A stretch of DNA of 64,000 bases, from the NCBI RefSeq assembly GCF_017874255.1, contig NZ_JAGGLD010000001.1:1116001-1180000 (forward strand), in the 5' to 3' direction. A program made the position numbers and the translations under genes. Below the pieces are notes generated by a model that saw only the letters and a list, made by a program, of their open reading frames with translations, ran no database searches and was not told where the DNA came from. Below are positions 18,879 through 27,367 of this stretch, in pieces; position 1 is the stretch's first letter, and the number at the start of each line of letters is the position of its first letter. The DNA is from Paenibacillus shirakamiensis. Its GTDB lineage: Bacteria > Bacillota > Bacilli > Paenibacillales > Paenibacillaceae.

Positions 18879-20345
18879 CTATTCCTTGTCCACTTTATAA
18901 GCAAAACTGCTACCCTCTCGTAAGCCCGGAACAGCTAGGTTCACTTGCCCATACCCTGTAACTGGAGCGTATATGCCATCTTTGTTAGGCTCTACATAAG
19001 TGCTAAACCACTCGCCAAGACGGTTACGAAGATTATCTACTATGACTTCACAATCTGTATCATCGATCTTATTGATCTCTTCATCAGGATCATCCTTCAA
19101 ATGATACAATTCATGAGGACCATAAGGATAACGATGCACATATTTCCATTCTTTTGTACGAATCATCCGAACTGGGCCATACTCGTCGAATATGACGACA
19201 TCATCCCGAAAGCAATCTGCTTCGCCTCTTAGTAATCCAGCAAAACTTTTACCAGGCAATCGCTCTTCATTCGGATAATGAATGCCCGCATACTCTAGCA
19301 GAGTAGGAAAAATATCATATTGGCTAATCAGTTCCTCACAAATCGTTCCAGAAGGAATCACCCCAGGATAGCTAAATATAGCGGGCACCTTAATGGAAGT
19401 ATCGAACATGTTCAGCGGGAAGGTTCCGTTGCCTTTGCCCCATACCCCATGATGCCCCATGTTCATTCCGTTATCACTCATAACAATAATAAGCGTATTC
19501 TTCCTCATATCCTTCTCTTCAAGCTCGGCCATGAGTTGACCAATTCCGTCATCCATTGCTGTAATGGAAGCATAGTACCCTCGAAGTAGTTCTTTCCGAC
19601 GTTCCCCCTCTCCATAAGGAGCTGTTGGAATTTGGTTCGGATGTATCGGAAGTTCAGGTACGGAATGAAACAGACAATTGTCATACATCGAAATATATTT
19701 CTCGGGATGATCGGATCGGTCCCATGGCGAGTGAGGTGCCGTATAATGAACGCTTAAATAGAAGGGTCGATCTCCCTGCGAGAATTCATTTATGCAATGT
19801 ATCGCATTTTCTGTAATGAGATTCGTTACATATTCCTCTTTAAAATCTACATTCCCATTCTCTACGATATCGGGCTGCATATAATGACACCCCCCTCGGG
19901 CAATCGTGTACCAGTGGGTGAATCCTTGATGCGGCTTGAGACTATTCCCAAGGTGCCATTTACCACTCAGCGCACATACATAACCCGCTTCAGCAAGAAG
20001 CTGAGGATAAGTAGTCTGCCCTTCCAAATAATCGATAGCCTTGTGTTCTTCCTTGAAAAGCGGATGATCCTTAAATGCTGGCTCAAGTTTCTCTTTATTC
20101 ATATTCCCTGAACGAATCCAGTCATGAACTCCGTGTTGAGACGGAATTTTCCCACTTAAAATGGAAGCTCTTGCCGGAGAGCACACGGGAGATGTGCAGT
20201 AAAAGTTGTCACACCAGACCCCATCCTCGGCAAGCTTGTCCATATTCGGCGTTAGAACTTCATGATTTCCTGCGGCTCCAAGCGCCCACATACCCAAATC
20301 GTCGGCCAATATAAACAATATATTCGGCTGTTTTGTCATTGTCAT
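18879..20345 (-). CDS. Sulfatase, Cys-type (S1 family), cytoplasmic
   Basis: Type I sulfatase that would remove O-sulfate from a saccharide. The N-terminal metal site is NILFILADDLGMW. The catalytic motif is Cys55-Ser-Pro-Ala-Arg59 (CxPxR), whose cysteine must be turned into formylglycine. The conserved GKWHLGN follows near residue 125, then the second metal site MSDNGMNMGHHG near 290. No signal peptide is present, so it should work inside the cell. It starts 12 bases after the beta-helix gene and is the last gene of that operon. Its activator is probably the formylglycine-generating enzyme at 34.9-35.9 kb. The exact substrate cannot be told from sequence. Confidence 0.92.
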   Translation of the reverse strand: MTMTKQPNILFILADDLGMWALGAAGNHEVLTPNMDKLAEDGVWCDNFYCTSPVCSPARASILSGKIPSQHGVHDWIRSGNMNKEKLEPAFKDHPLFKEEHKAIDYLEGQTTYPQLLAEAGYVCALSGKWHLGNSLKPHQGFTHWYTIARGGCHYMQPDIVENGNVDFKEEYVTNLITENAIHCINEFSQGDRPFYLSVHYTAPHSPWDRSDHPEKYISMYDNCLFHSVPELPIHPNQIPTAPYGEGERRKELLRGYYASITAMDDGIGQLMAELEEKDMRKNTLIIVMSDNGMNMGHHGVWGKGNGTFPLNMFDTSIKVPAIFSYPGVIPSGTICEELISQYDIFPTLLEYAGIHYPNEERLPGKSFAGLLRGEADCFRDDVVIFDEYGPVRMIRTKEWKYVHRYPYGPHELYHLKDDPDEEINKIDDTDCEVIVDNLRNRLGEWFSTYVEPNKDGIYAPVTGYGQVNLAVPGLREGSSFAYKVDKE

Positions 20346-20357
20346 CTGATCCTTATC

Positions 20358-22301
20358 CTAATTTTTAGTGATCGTAAAATCATCACCATAGCCTTTTGCA
20401 CTCCCTGAAGGTTTGTAGATGTATACGACTGCAGTGGAATTGCTAGAACCTGTAGTAAAAGTAATGGTCGCCTTGGTATAGCTTGAATTGGAAACTACGG
20501 AATATTGCTCGGCACCCCCATAATTCTTCACACCCATTCGTACAGGCTGGCTGACATCGGCTGTCTTGACGTAACCTGTAAATGTGTACGTAGAATTAGG
20601 CTCCAAATACACCAGTTGCTCCGCAGATCCAGGTCCCCCTGACAGTTGAACTGCATATCCTCCGCTATTAGAGCTGCCACTTACTACGGATGCTGTATTC
20701 CAATTGGACCAAGGGGTTAACGTTGCTTGTTCAAAGCCTCCATTAATCATCAGATTCGCCGGACCACTAACACCGGCTCCATTATAAGCTCCACGATTAG
20801 GTGTTGAAGTGGAAGATACTCCGTTTCCGTAGTAATCTTTGCCACCATTGTTAGCAATAACGGCACCTGATCCGATTGAGGAGGAGCCTGAGACTAATTT
20901 GTAGCCATCTACCGCATTTCTACTTTGACCGCTGCCTGCATCTGCAAGTAATGGATTGGAAGTTAATTTGTTGGCATCCGCAGGTTCTCCTGAAGAATGA
21001 ACGCCAGCTATCGTATTATAGTTAAATGTAAAATTCCCTATCTTAGAAAGATCTTGCCAATTCCCTGCGCCTTGAAGCATCCAAATGTTATTCATGAACG
21101 AAATAGATTTGGTATATCCATCCCAACTGTTCACATAGATAGGGCTAGTTGTGCTTCCTTGTGGAAGATAGATCGTATTGTTATAGACTTGGGTGTTCGT
21201 AGTTGGTCCCGCTAATTGAAATACCCTTGCTTTATCATTTTGACTGATGTTGTATCGCACAATGCCGCTATCATTTTTTGCACTGCCCGATTGACAGATA
21301 AGGATAAAACCACCGTCGTTATCATGGCTATAGTTATACTGTACGAGGGTACCCGTTTGACCGTAGTCCACATCAAAACCCTGTCCGTCCTGTGTACTGT
21401 GGCCATTGAATGATTCGTTATATTGTATGACAGTATTGTCTGCATTCCATGCCCAAATGCCAGCATTCGGGCTACCTGATCTCATGTTAAATCCATTGAC
21501 CGTATTATACTGAACGACAGCACCTTGCGTACCCATCGGAACGATGCCATCCCCACCTACATCGGTGACGTAATTGTTAGAGATCATCACATTAGAACTT
21601 GGATACCAGTTATTCGTTCCGCCACAACCGCTATCTGGGCGACACCAATAATCCGTATTGATATCGATTCCTGTCCGATCGACTCTAGGCCCTACCGTGT
21701 TACCATCGATTAGGATGTCTTGATAGTTCGATTTTACTTTTCCAGCAATGGTCCGTACTTTGATTCCTGAGCTACCATTACCGTCCTTCACGTTATTGCC
21801 AGCAACATCATGGATGTTATTCCCTACTAGATGGATGTGCTTGAGTGTCCCCGCATCCTCATTCACCACATAGATGCCGTTACGTCTGGAGCTTGTTCCA
21901 TTGCTGTTGGTAATTTCGAGATTGTTAATATCCCAATACTGTTGATTGTATAAATATACGGTGGCTTCATTACCATTTCCATTAATTAAGGGTAAATTTC
22001 CTGTTCCGTAATTGTCCATAACAATCGGTGCACTGGCTGTCCCACTACCCTTTGGAGAGAGGGTTCCTGTCCAGCTTCCTCCGCGCTTTAATAATATTTT
22101 ATCTCCGGGCTGAGCAGTCAGTGCATTAATTTTGGCTAAAGATTTCCAAGCTGTGTTCGCTTCTGTCCCAGCGTTGGCATCATTTCCACTAACCGAATCC
22201 ATATAATAAGTGGCTGCTGAAGCCGTTACGGCAGACAGAGCCGCTCCCGACAACATTAAAAACATAGTAAGACCCAAACTACGTATCAGTGTAGTAATCA
22301 T
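20358..22301 (-). CDS. Secreted right-handed beta-helix protein with C-terminal carbohydrate-binding-like domain
   Basis: A 647-residue exported protein. Residues 1-29 are a signal peptide ending in the ASA motif. The mature protein opens with TYYMDSVSGNDANAGT and AWKSLAKINALTAQPGDKILL, typical of parallel beta-helix proteins. It then has many Asn-rich turns (for example NNLEITNSNGTS, ISNNYVTDVGGDGIV, VQYNYSHDNDGGF) to about residue 510. A linker leads to a beta-sandwich of about 130 residues starting LMINGGFEQATLTPWSNW, like carbohydrate-binding modules. The fold is shared by polysaccharide lyases and some GH families such as iota-carrageenases. It lies between a foldase and a sulfatase gene, so I infer an extracellular enzyme acting on a sulfated polysaccharide. 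No specific family is assignable by eye. Confidence 0.82.
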   Translation of the reverse strand: MITTLIRSLGLTMFLMLSGAALSAVTASAATYYMDSVSGNDANAGTEANTAWKSLAKINALTAQPGDKILLKRGGSWTGTLSPKGSGTASAPIVMDNYGTGNLPLINGNGNEATVYLYNQQYWDINNLEITNSNGTSSRRNGIYVVNEDAGTLKHIHLVGNNIHDVAGNNVKDGNGSSGIKVRTIAGKVKSNYQDILIDGNTVGPRVDRTGIDINTDYWCRPDSGCGGTNNWYPSSNVMISNNYVTDVGGDGIVPMGTQGAVVQYNTVNGFNMRSGSPNAGIWAWNADNTVIQYNESFNGHSTQDGQGFDVDYGQTGTLVQYNYSHDNDGGFILICQSGSAKNDSGIVRYNISQNDKARVFQLAGPTTNTQVYNNTIYLPQGSTTSPIYVNSWDGYTKSISFMNNIWMLQGAGNWQDLSKIGNFTFNYNTIAGVHSSGEPADANKLTSNPLLADAGSGQSRNAVDGYKLVSGSSSIGSGAVIANNGGKDYYGNGVSSTSTPNRGAYNGAGVSGPANLMINGGFEQATLTPWSNWNTASVVSGSSNSGGYAVQLSGGPGSAEQLVYLEPNSTYTFTGYVKTADVSQPVRMGVKNYGGAEQYSVVSNSSYTKATITFTTGSSNSTAVVYIYKPSGSAKGYGDDFTITKN

Positions 22302-22333
22302 TCATCATTCGCTCCTTCATGGTGTAATAAACT

Positions 22334-23326
22334 TTAGAGATTCGCTTGGTTTTGTACATTTGCCTTTTTCACTTGCTGCTCCAGAAAAGATGCAAAGCAT
22401 GCATCGGTATATCTCTGAATCACCTCCTCTCGGATCTCAGCCAATGACTTATATCCTCCTGGTTGACGAGCTGTAATCATGACTAGAGCGTAACTTTCTG
22501 GTTCTTCAATAACTTGACTGATCTTTCCTACAGGTAATTCATTCACACGATCGTAAAATTCACTGCGATACTTTGAGATTTCTTTATAGTTGTCTTCCTG
22601 AATGGTCTCCACTTTAGCGATACCCTTTTTACTTTCAAGTTGCTGAAAAAGATCAGTGAAAGCTTTGCTCGAATTAGCTTTTTGCTGATAGTCGTACATA
22701 TTCTGCTTCGCTTGCTTACCCATAGATTTAGGCTGGATGATGGTATACATCTGTATCGTGTCTTGCTTTTTCGCTAACGCCTCGCGTTGCTGATTGTAAT
22801 AATCTACTAGTTGTTGTTCATTAATGTTCATATTTTGCTTAGACCAAGTGGATTGGAGCGCATTCATCATGACAGAGTTGCGATAATCATAGAATGCTAA
22901 TTTAGAATACTGTGTGGGACCATAGATGGGTTCCTTGTTCTTGATTGCATTTGCTCTTCTCTCATTCTCTTGATTAAATTCAGCTAAAAATGCTGCATAC
23001 GAACTGTCTTGTAACAGGCCGTATTGAACGGCAATCTGCTCTGCTACCTTTAATTTCACAAGCTGATCTAGAACCTTCTGATTCGCAGTACCACCTGAAT
23101 TGGGTACGATCCTTTCAGTCAATTGCTTAATCAGACTGAATTCCTCTTGCTCAACAGGGATACCATTAACGGAAGCTACAATGTGGCTAGTATCGTTATG
23201 AGCGTTATGTTCATTCTTTGATATAGGTTGTACAGCTCTTTTTTGTTTTGAAGCTTCAACGAATGTAAACGTGGATACGACGATAAAAATAACGAATATA
23301 CTTAGCAGTAGATATTTTCTTGTCAT
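22334..23326 (-). CDS. Membrane-anchored SurA/PrsA-type foldase (peptidyl-prolyl isomerase family)
   Basis: Extracytoplasmic folding helper. A single N-terminal hydrophobic segment (LLLSIFVIFIVVSTFTFV) is either an anchor or an uncleaved signal; no lipobox cysteine follows, unlike PrsA. Residues 50-190 form a SurA N-like helical region (VASVNGIPVEQEEFSLIKQL). The last third resembles a parvulin-like segment, but conserved parvulin motifs are weak, so isomerase activity is uncertain. Start 23326 has GGGAG seven bases before it. It is the first gene of an operon with the beta-helix protein (32 bases on) and the sulfatase, so its client is probably the beta-helix protein. Confidence 0.75.
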   Translation of the reverse strand: MTRKYLLLSIFVIFIVVSTFTFVEASKQKRAVQPISKNEHNAHNDTSHIVASVNGIPVEQEEFSLIKQLTERIVPNSGGTANQKVLDQLVKLKVAEQIAVQYGLLQDSSYAAFLAEFNQENERRANAIKNKEPIYGPTQYSKLAFYDYRNSVMMNALQSTWSKQNMNINEQQLVDYYNQQREALAKKQDTIQMYTIIQPKSMGKQAKQNMYDYQQKANSSKAFTDLFQQLESKKGIAKVETIQEDNYKEISKYRSEFYDRVNELPVGKISQVIEEPESYALVMITARQPGGYKSLAEIREEVIQRYTDACFASFLEQQVKKANVQNQANL

Positions 23327-23345
23327 AAAAGTCTCCCTCATAAAT

Positions 23346-23359
23346 ATTAAGCGCTTTCA
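23346..23359 (-). promoter_or_regulatory. Candidate cre site (CcpA) before the foldase operon
   Basis: On the minus strand the sequence TGAAAGCGCTTAAT matches the cre consensus TGWAARCGYTWNCW at 13 of 14 positions. It lies about 20 bases before the foldase start, so CcpA bound there could block transcription when glucose is present. This fits genes for use of a secondary carbon source. Confidence 0.65.
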
Positions 23360-23404
23360 ATTTGTAGTGTAGAGAAACAATATGAAAATTACTTTTATTC
23401 AAGA

Positions 23405-23438
23405 AATCCATATTCTTGTAGCAACAAGAATATGGATT
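23405..23438. terminator. Hairpin after the beta-galactosidase gene
   Basis: AATCCATATTCTTG and CAAGAATATGGATT are perfect 14-base arms around a 6-base loop. It lies 46 bases past the beta-galactosidase stop on the minus strand, so it should end the transporter/beta-galactosidase operon. The longer T-run is on the plus strand, so it can act on both. Confidence 0.75.
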
Positions 23439-23483
23439 CTTTTTTACATTGATTACTTTTACAATGCTAAAAACAACTATGAA

Positions 23484-25517
23484 TTAATTCAATGTACCTT
23501 CAAGAATCATGACCCCACGGCCCGCTATGCTAAGCTCACTAGTTATCGTCTGGCCCGTCAATATATCGTGGCGTGGCTCATCATTCCATGGAATAGTCAT
23601 GTTGTCATGATTATGGTTCAACACGAACAAATAAGATGTATTTCCCTTTACTCGTTCACTAACTTCCACCCCAGAAGGCGTGTTCAGTAGAGGCTTAATC
23701 CCCTGTTCCGTACATAATTGCTTAAGTAATCCTTGAAGAAAGACGTCATTTGGACTACTAGCTACATAGTACGCTTGTCCTTTACCAAAATAATTACGGG
23801 TCAAGGCAGGTGTTCCGCGGTAGAAATCAGCGCCATATTCAGCAAGCACTTCTGCATGTTCCGCGTGGATGATATCGCACAATATGCCGCATGGATAGCT
23901 TCCTTGAAGACTTCCAAGCTCTTGCGTGAATACAATGGAATTCGTCTGGCCCGGATACAGGGCATCGATCTCCTCAGCCCAAATACCGAGTACGTTCCGC
24001 AGTTCCCCCGGATATCCGCCAAGTGTAACCAGATCATGTTCATTCACGATGCCACTGAAAAATGTGGTTACAAATGTACCTCCACGTGCCACGAATGACT
24101 CTATACGTTTTGCAAACCCTGGCTTCAACATGTACATAACTGGAGCAATGACTAGATCGTAAGCATCCAAACTCTCTTCCACGCTGATCATATCTGTTCC
24201 CATATTAAGCTGATACAGTGCATCATAATATTTGTGGACCTCATCCACATAGTTCAAGGCCACACTCGGTCCGCTCGATAGTTCTACCGCCCAACGATTC
24301 TCCCAGTCGAACATGATCGCAACCCGGTTTCTGGAACGAGAATCTATTAACGCATTTCCTACTTGCTGTAGTTCTTTGCCGAGCGCTGCAGTTTCCCGAA
24401 AAACGCGAGTATGTTCATGCCCTACGTGCTCTATTACCGCACCATGATACTTTTCGCAAGCGCCTATGGAACGCCGTAGTTGGAAGAACATCACAGTGTC
24501 AGCTCCGTGAGCCACAGCTTGATAACTCCATAATCGCATCACACCCGGACGTTTGAGCGCATTATACGCCTGCCAATTCTGCTGGCTAGGAGTCTGCTCC
24601 ATAAGCATGAAGGGTTGCCCGCTTTTCAGACCCCGCATTAAGTCATGGGTCATAGAGGTCATACTTACTGGCATATCCATAGTAGGATAGTTGTCCCAGG
24701 AAATAACATCCATATACTTGGCCCACTTAAAATAATCCAGCTCTGGGTAGGTTCCCATCATATTCGTTGTAATGGGTATATTCGGCGTAACCTTTTTCAA
24801 CTGCTCATATTCAAGTTGGTAACATGCAAGCAAGCTGTCCGACTGAAAACGACGATAATCTAGGGAGATGCCCTGGAAGTACGTCTGATTGCCACCCCAC
24901 TCTTCACTAAGTTCGTTAGGTACTACAATCTCATCCCATGCATAGAAAGTATGGCCCCAAAATGCAGTGTTCCAGGCCGTGTTAAGCTTCTCCAGTGTGC
25001 CGTATCGCTGCTCCAGCCACACTCTGAACTCCGCCTCACATCGATCACAATAGCAATAGCCACCATATTCATTAGCAATATGCCAAGCAGCAAGCATTGG
25101 ATGATCCTTATAACGCTCAGCAAGCTTAGCTGCCATCATTACTGAATATGTGCGATACGTCGGACTGTTCGGGCAGGAGTTGTGCCTCCCCCCGAATTTG
25201 CGTTGTCTCCCTTGATAATCCACGCGAAGAATATCTGGGTATTTCTTGGCCATCCAAGCGGGATGAGCCCCTGTACTAGTAGCTAGACACACCCGCATAT
25301 GGTCTTGCTCAAGACGGTTCATGATTGAATCCAGCCAAGAAAAGTCAAATGTATGTTCATCTCGCTGTGACTTCGCCCAAGAGAATACATTAATGGTAAC
25401 GACATCTATACCTGCAAGTCTGAACATGCGCAGATCTTCTTCCATTGTGGCTGCGTCCCATTGCTCTGGATTGTAATCTCCGCCATACCAAATTTTTGGC
25501 AAATCTTCACTTAGCAT
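23484..25517 (-). CDS. Beta-galactosidase, GH42
   Basis: Cytoplasmic GH42 enzyme that removes terminal beta-galactose from oligosaccharides. The 677-residue protein opens KIWYGGDYNPEQW, typical of GH42. The acid/base is Glu150 in HIANEYGG and the nucleophile Glu307 in MLMEQTPS. The zinc-type cysteine cluster YCYCDRC follows the first. Trimerisation (middle) and C-terminal beta domains are present. The start at 25517 has GGGGAGG about ten bases ahead; the upstream in-frame start at 25547 is behind that site. No signal peptide, so the substrate must be imported. It follows the permease genes by 42 bases and ends the operon. Confidence 0.93.
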   Translation of the reverse strand: MLSEDLPKIWYGGDYNPEQWDAATMEEDLRMFRLAGIDVVTINVFSWAKSQRDEHTFDFSWLDSIMNRLEQDHMRVCLATSTGAHPAWMAKKYPDILRVDYQGRQRKFGGRHNSCPNSPTYRTYSVMMAAKLAERYKDHPMLAAWHIANEYGGYCYCDRCEAEFRVWLEQRYGTLEKLNTAWNTAFWGHTFYAWDEIVVPNELSEEWGGNQTYFQGISLDYRRFQSDSLLACYQLEYEQLKKVTPNIPITTNMMGTYPELDYFKWAKYMDVISWDNYPTMDMPVSMTSMTHDLMRGLKSGQPFMLMEQTPSQQNWQAYNALKRPGVMRLWSYQAVAHGADTVMFFQLRRSIGACEKYHGAVIEHVGHEHTRVFRETAALGKELQQVGNALIDSRSRNRVAIMFDWENRWAVELSSGPSVALNYVDEVHKYYDALYQLNMGTDMISVEESLDAYDLVIAPVMYMLKPGFAKRIESFVARGGTFVTTFFSGIVNEHDLVTLGGYPGELRNVLGIWAEEIDALYPGQTNSIVFTQELGSLQGSYPCGILCDIIHAEHAEVLAEYGADFYRGTPALTRNYFGKGQAYYVASSPNDVFLQGLLKQLCTEQGIKPLLNTPSGVEVSERVKGNTSYLFVLNHNHDNMTIPWNDEPRHDILTGQTITSELSIAGRGVMILEGTLN

Positions 25518-25559
25518 GCATCTTTCCTCCCCACAAAGTGATCTCAATTCTGGTTGGTA

Positions 25560-26381
25560 TTAACCTTTAATTCCTGACATGGCGATCCCTTGAACAAAAT
25601 ACTTTTGCAGTACTGCAAAAATGAAAATGGGAACAACGACAATTAGGCATGCTCCTGCCATTTGCAGAGCGTAGTTCTTGCCGGCTTCCAGTTGGAAATA
25701 CTCCAAACCTACAGTAACTAGCTGCTTTTGGATGTCATTAATGAAAATAAAGGGACTAATAAAATCATTCCATGTCCAAATGAAGGTGAACAATCCCATT
25801 GTAATTAAGGCAGGTACAGCTAACGGCAAAATAATTTTGAAATAAATTCCAAAATGAGAGGCTCCATCAATCAAGGCAGATTCTGTTAGATCTTTTGGAA
25901 TACCCATAAAAAATTGACGAAGTAAGAAGATGAAAAATACATCAAATGCAGCAGGAAGAATAATAACCCAATGGGTATTAATCAGTCCCAGATACTTATA
26001 GAGCATGAATTTGGCTACAATCGTCGTATCCGCCGGAATCATCATGGCGCTAATTAGGAATAAGAACAAAATGTTTTTACCTGGGAAGGTAAGTCTTGCA
26101 AAAGCATACGCCGCCATAGTAACTAGCAGGCCTCGAATGACCACAGTCAGTACAACGGTACTGAACGAATTCCAATACCACTGGAAATAATATTTATGGT
26201 GAAAAATGGTCTCATAATTCAGCGTATAGATGTGGTCAGGTATGATTTTCATCGGATTAATAAATACATCAGCTGGTGCTTTTAAGGAAGCAGAAATCAT
26301 GAACACAAACGGAACTACCATGATTAAGCCAATCAGCAGCATCATGACATTGAACAGACTTTTTCTTAGTAATGTACCCAT
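25560..26381 (-). CDS. Sugar ABC transporter permease, MalG type
   Basis: Inner-membrane permease with six hydrophobic helices. The EAA loop for contact with the ATPase is LIDGASHFGIYFKIILPLAVPAL near residue 190. The C-terminus KYFVQGIAMSGIKG is typical of MalG/LacG proteins of family CUT1. I chose the start at MGTLLRK (26381); an ATG at 26399 would lengthen the overlap with the preceding gene. It pairs with the MalF-type gene just upstream. The operon has no ATPase, so a shared MsmX-like ATPase is expected to serve it. Confidence 0.93.
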   Translation of the reverse strand: MGTLLRKSLFNVMMLLIGLIMVVPFVFMISASLKAPADVFINPMKIIPDHIYTLNYETIFHHKYYFQWYWNSFSTVVLTVVIRGLLVTMAAYAFARLTFPGKNILFLFLISAMMIPADTTIVAKFMLYKYLGLINTHWVIILPAAFDVFFIFLLRQFFMGIPKDLTESALIDGASHFGIYFKIILPLAVPALITMGLFTFIWTWNDFISPFIFINDIQKQLVTVGLEYFQLEAGKNYALQMAGACLIVVVPIFIFAVLQKYFVQGIAMSGIKG

Positions 26382-27295
26382 CGCTTCTGTCCTTTCCATT
26401 GAATAATCGTGATGACAAGTACAATAACAAATAATATTATGGCTTGTGCGGATGCATAGCTGTAATGATTCAAGGTGAAGGCCTCTTCATAGATATTCAG
26501 AGAAATGACTCGTGATGAAGTACCGGGCCCCCCGTTCGTCAACATTCTGACAGATGCATAGTTTTGGAACGAGTTAATAATGCTTGTGATGACCAAAAAG
26601 AAAGTAGTAGGTGAGATCACCGGAAGTGTAATGGACCACAATCTTCTCCAACGCCCCGCCCCATCGATGTCAGCGGCCTCATATAGATCTTTGTTGACAC
26701 CCTGTATCGCAGCTAGAAATACTATCGTCTGAAAAGCCAAGCTCTGCCATACATTCACGCCGGCAATGGTAGGTAGCACAGTCTTCATGCCGCTTAACCA
26801 GAGCGGAGGTTCAAAGCCTAGACTTTGGATAATCTGATTCACGGGTCCACCAAAAGGATCTAGCAATATGGACCACACAATAGATACGGCCACTACATTA
26901 GCTACATAGGGCATCAGAATTAGAGTACGTGTAAATCCTCGTAGAGCAAAAGTTCGATTGAGCAACTTGGCCAAAATAAAAGAAAAAATAATTAGACCCG
27001 GTACGTAGAACAACGTATAAAGAAAACTTTTCACAAAAGCATTCAACGCGATTGGATCATGGAATACCCGTACGTAGTTATCCAGCCCAACGAACTTCAC
27101 CATACTGAGCGGCTTGAAAGAGTTGTAATTCATAAGGCTAATGATTACGGAATACACCATAGGGATCACGTTAAATATAAGGAATCCGATTATAAAAGGA
27201 AGGACGAAGACTAAGGCGGCTCCCGTCTCCCGATAGGCAAGTTGAGAAACTCTTGATAATAGACTAGACTTAGCTGTCTTTGCATTTCGGTTCAT
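26366..27295 (-). CDS. Sugar ABC transporter permease, MalF/LacF type
   Basis: Partner permease of the CUT1 importer, with six membrane helices. The N-terminal segment before the first helix is short, as in Gram-positive LacF-like proteins. The EAA loop is YEAADIDGAGRWRRLWSITLPVISPT near residue 215. It follows the binding-protein gene by 72 bases and overlaps the MalG-type gene by about 16 bases, so the two are translated together. Confidence 0.93.
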   Translation of the reverse strand: MNRNAKTAKSSLLSRVSQLAYRETGAALVFVLPFIIGFLIFNVIPMVYSVIISLMNYNSFKPLSMVKFVGLDNYVRVFHDPIALNAFVKSFLYTLFYVPGLIIFSFILAKLLNRTFALRGFTRTLILMPYVANVVAVSIVWSILLDPFGGPVNQIIQSLGFEPPLWLSGMKTVLPTIAGVNVWQSLAFQTIVFLAAIQGVNKDLYEAADIDGAGRWRRLWSITLPVISPTTFFLVITSIINSFQNYASVRMLTNGGPGTSSRVISLNIYEEAFTLNHYSYASAQAIILFVIVLVITIIQWKGQKRWVHY

Positions 27296-27367
27296 GTTGA
27301 TAGCTCCTTATGAAGGATGAAGGACTCCTAGGCTTATCGCCATCGGAATCCTTCTCTAGAATGAAAT

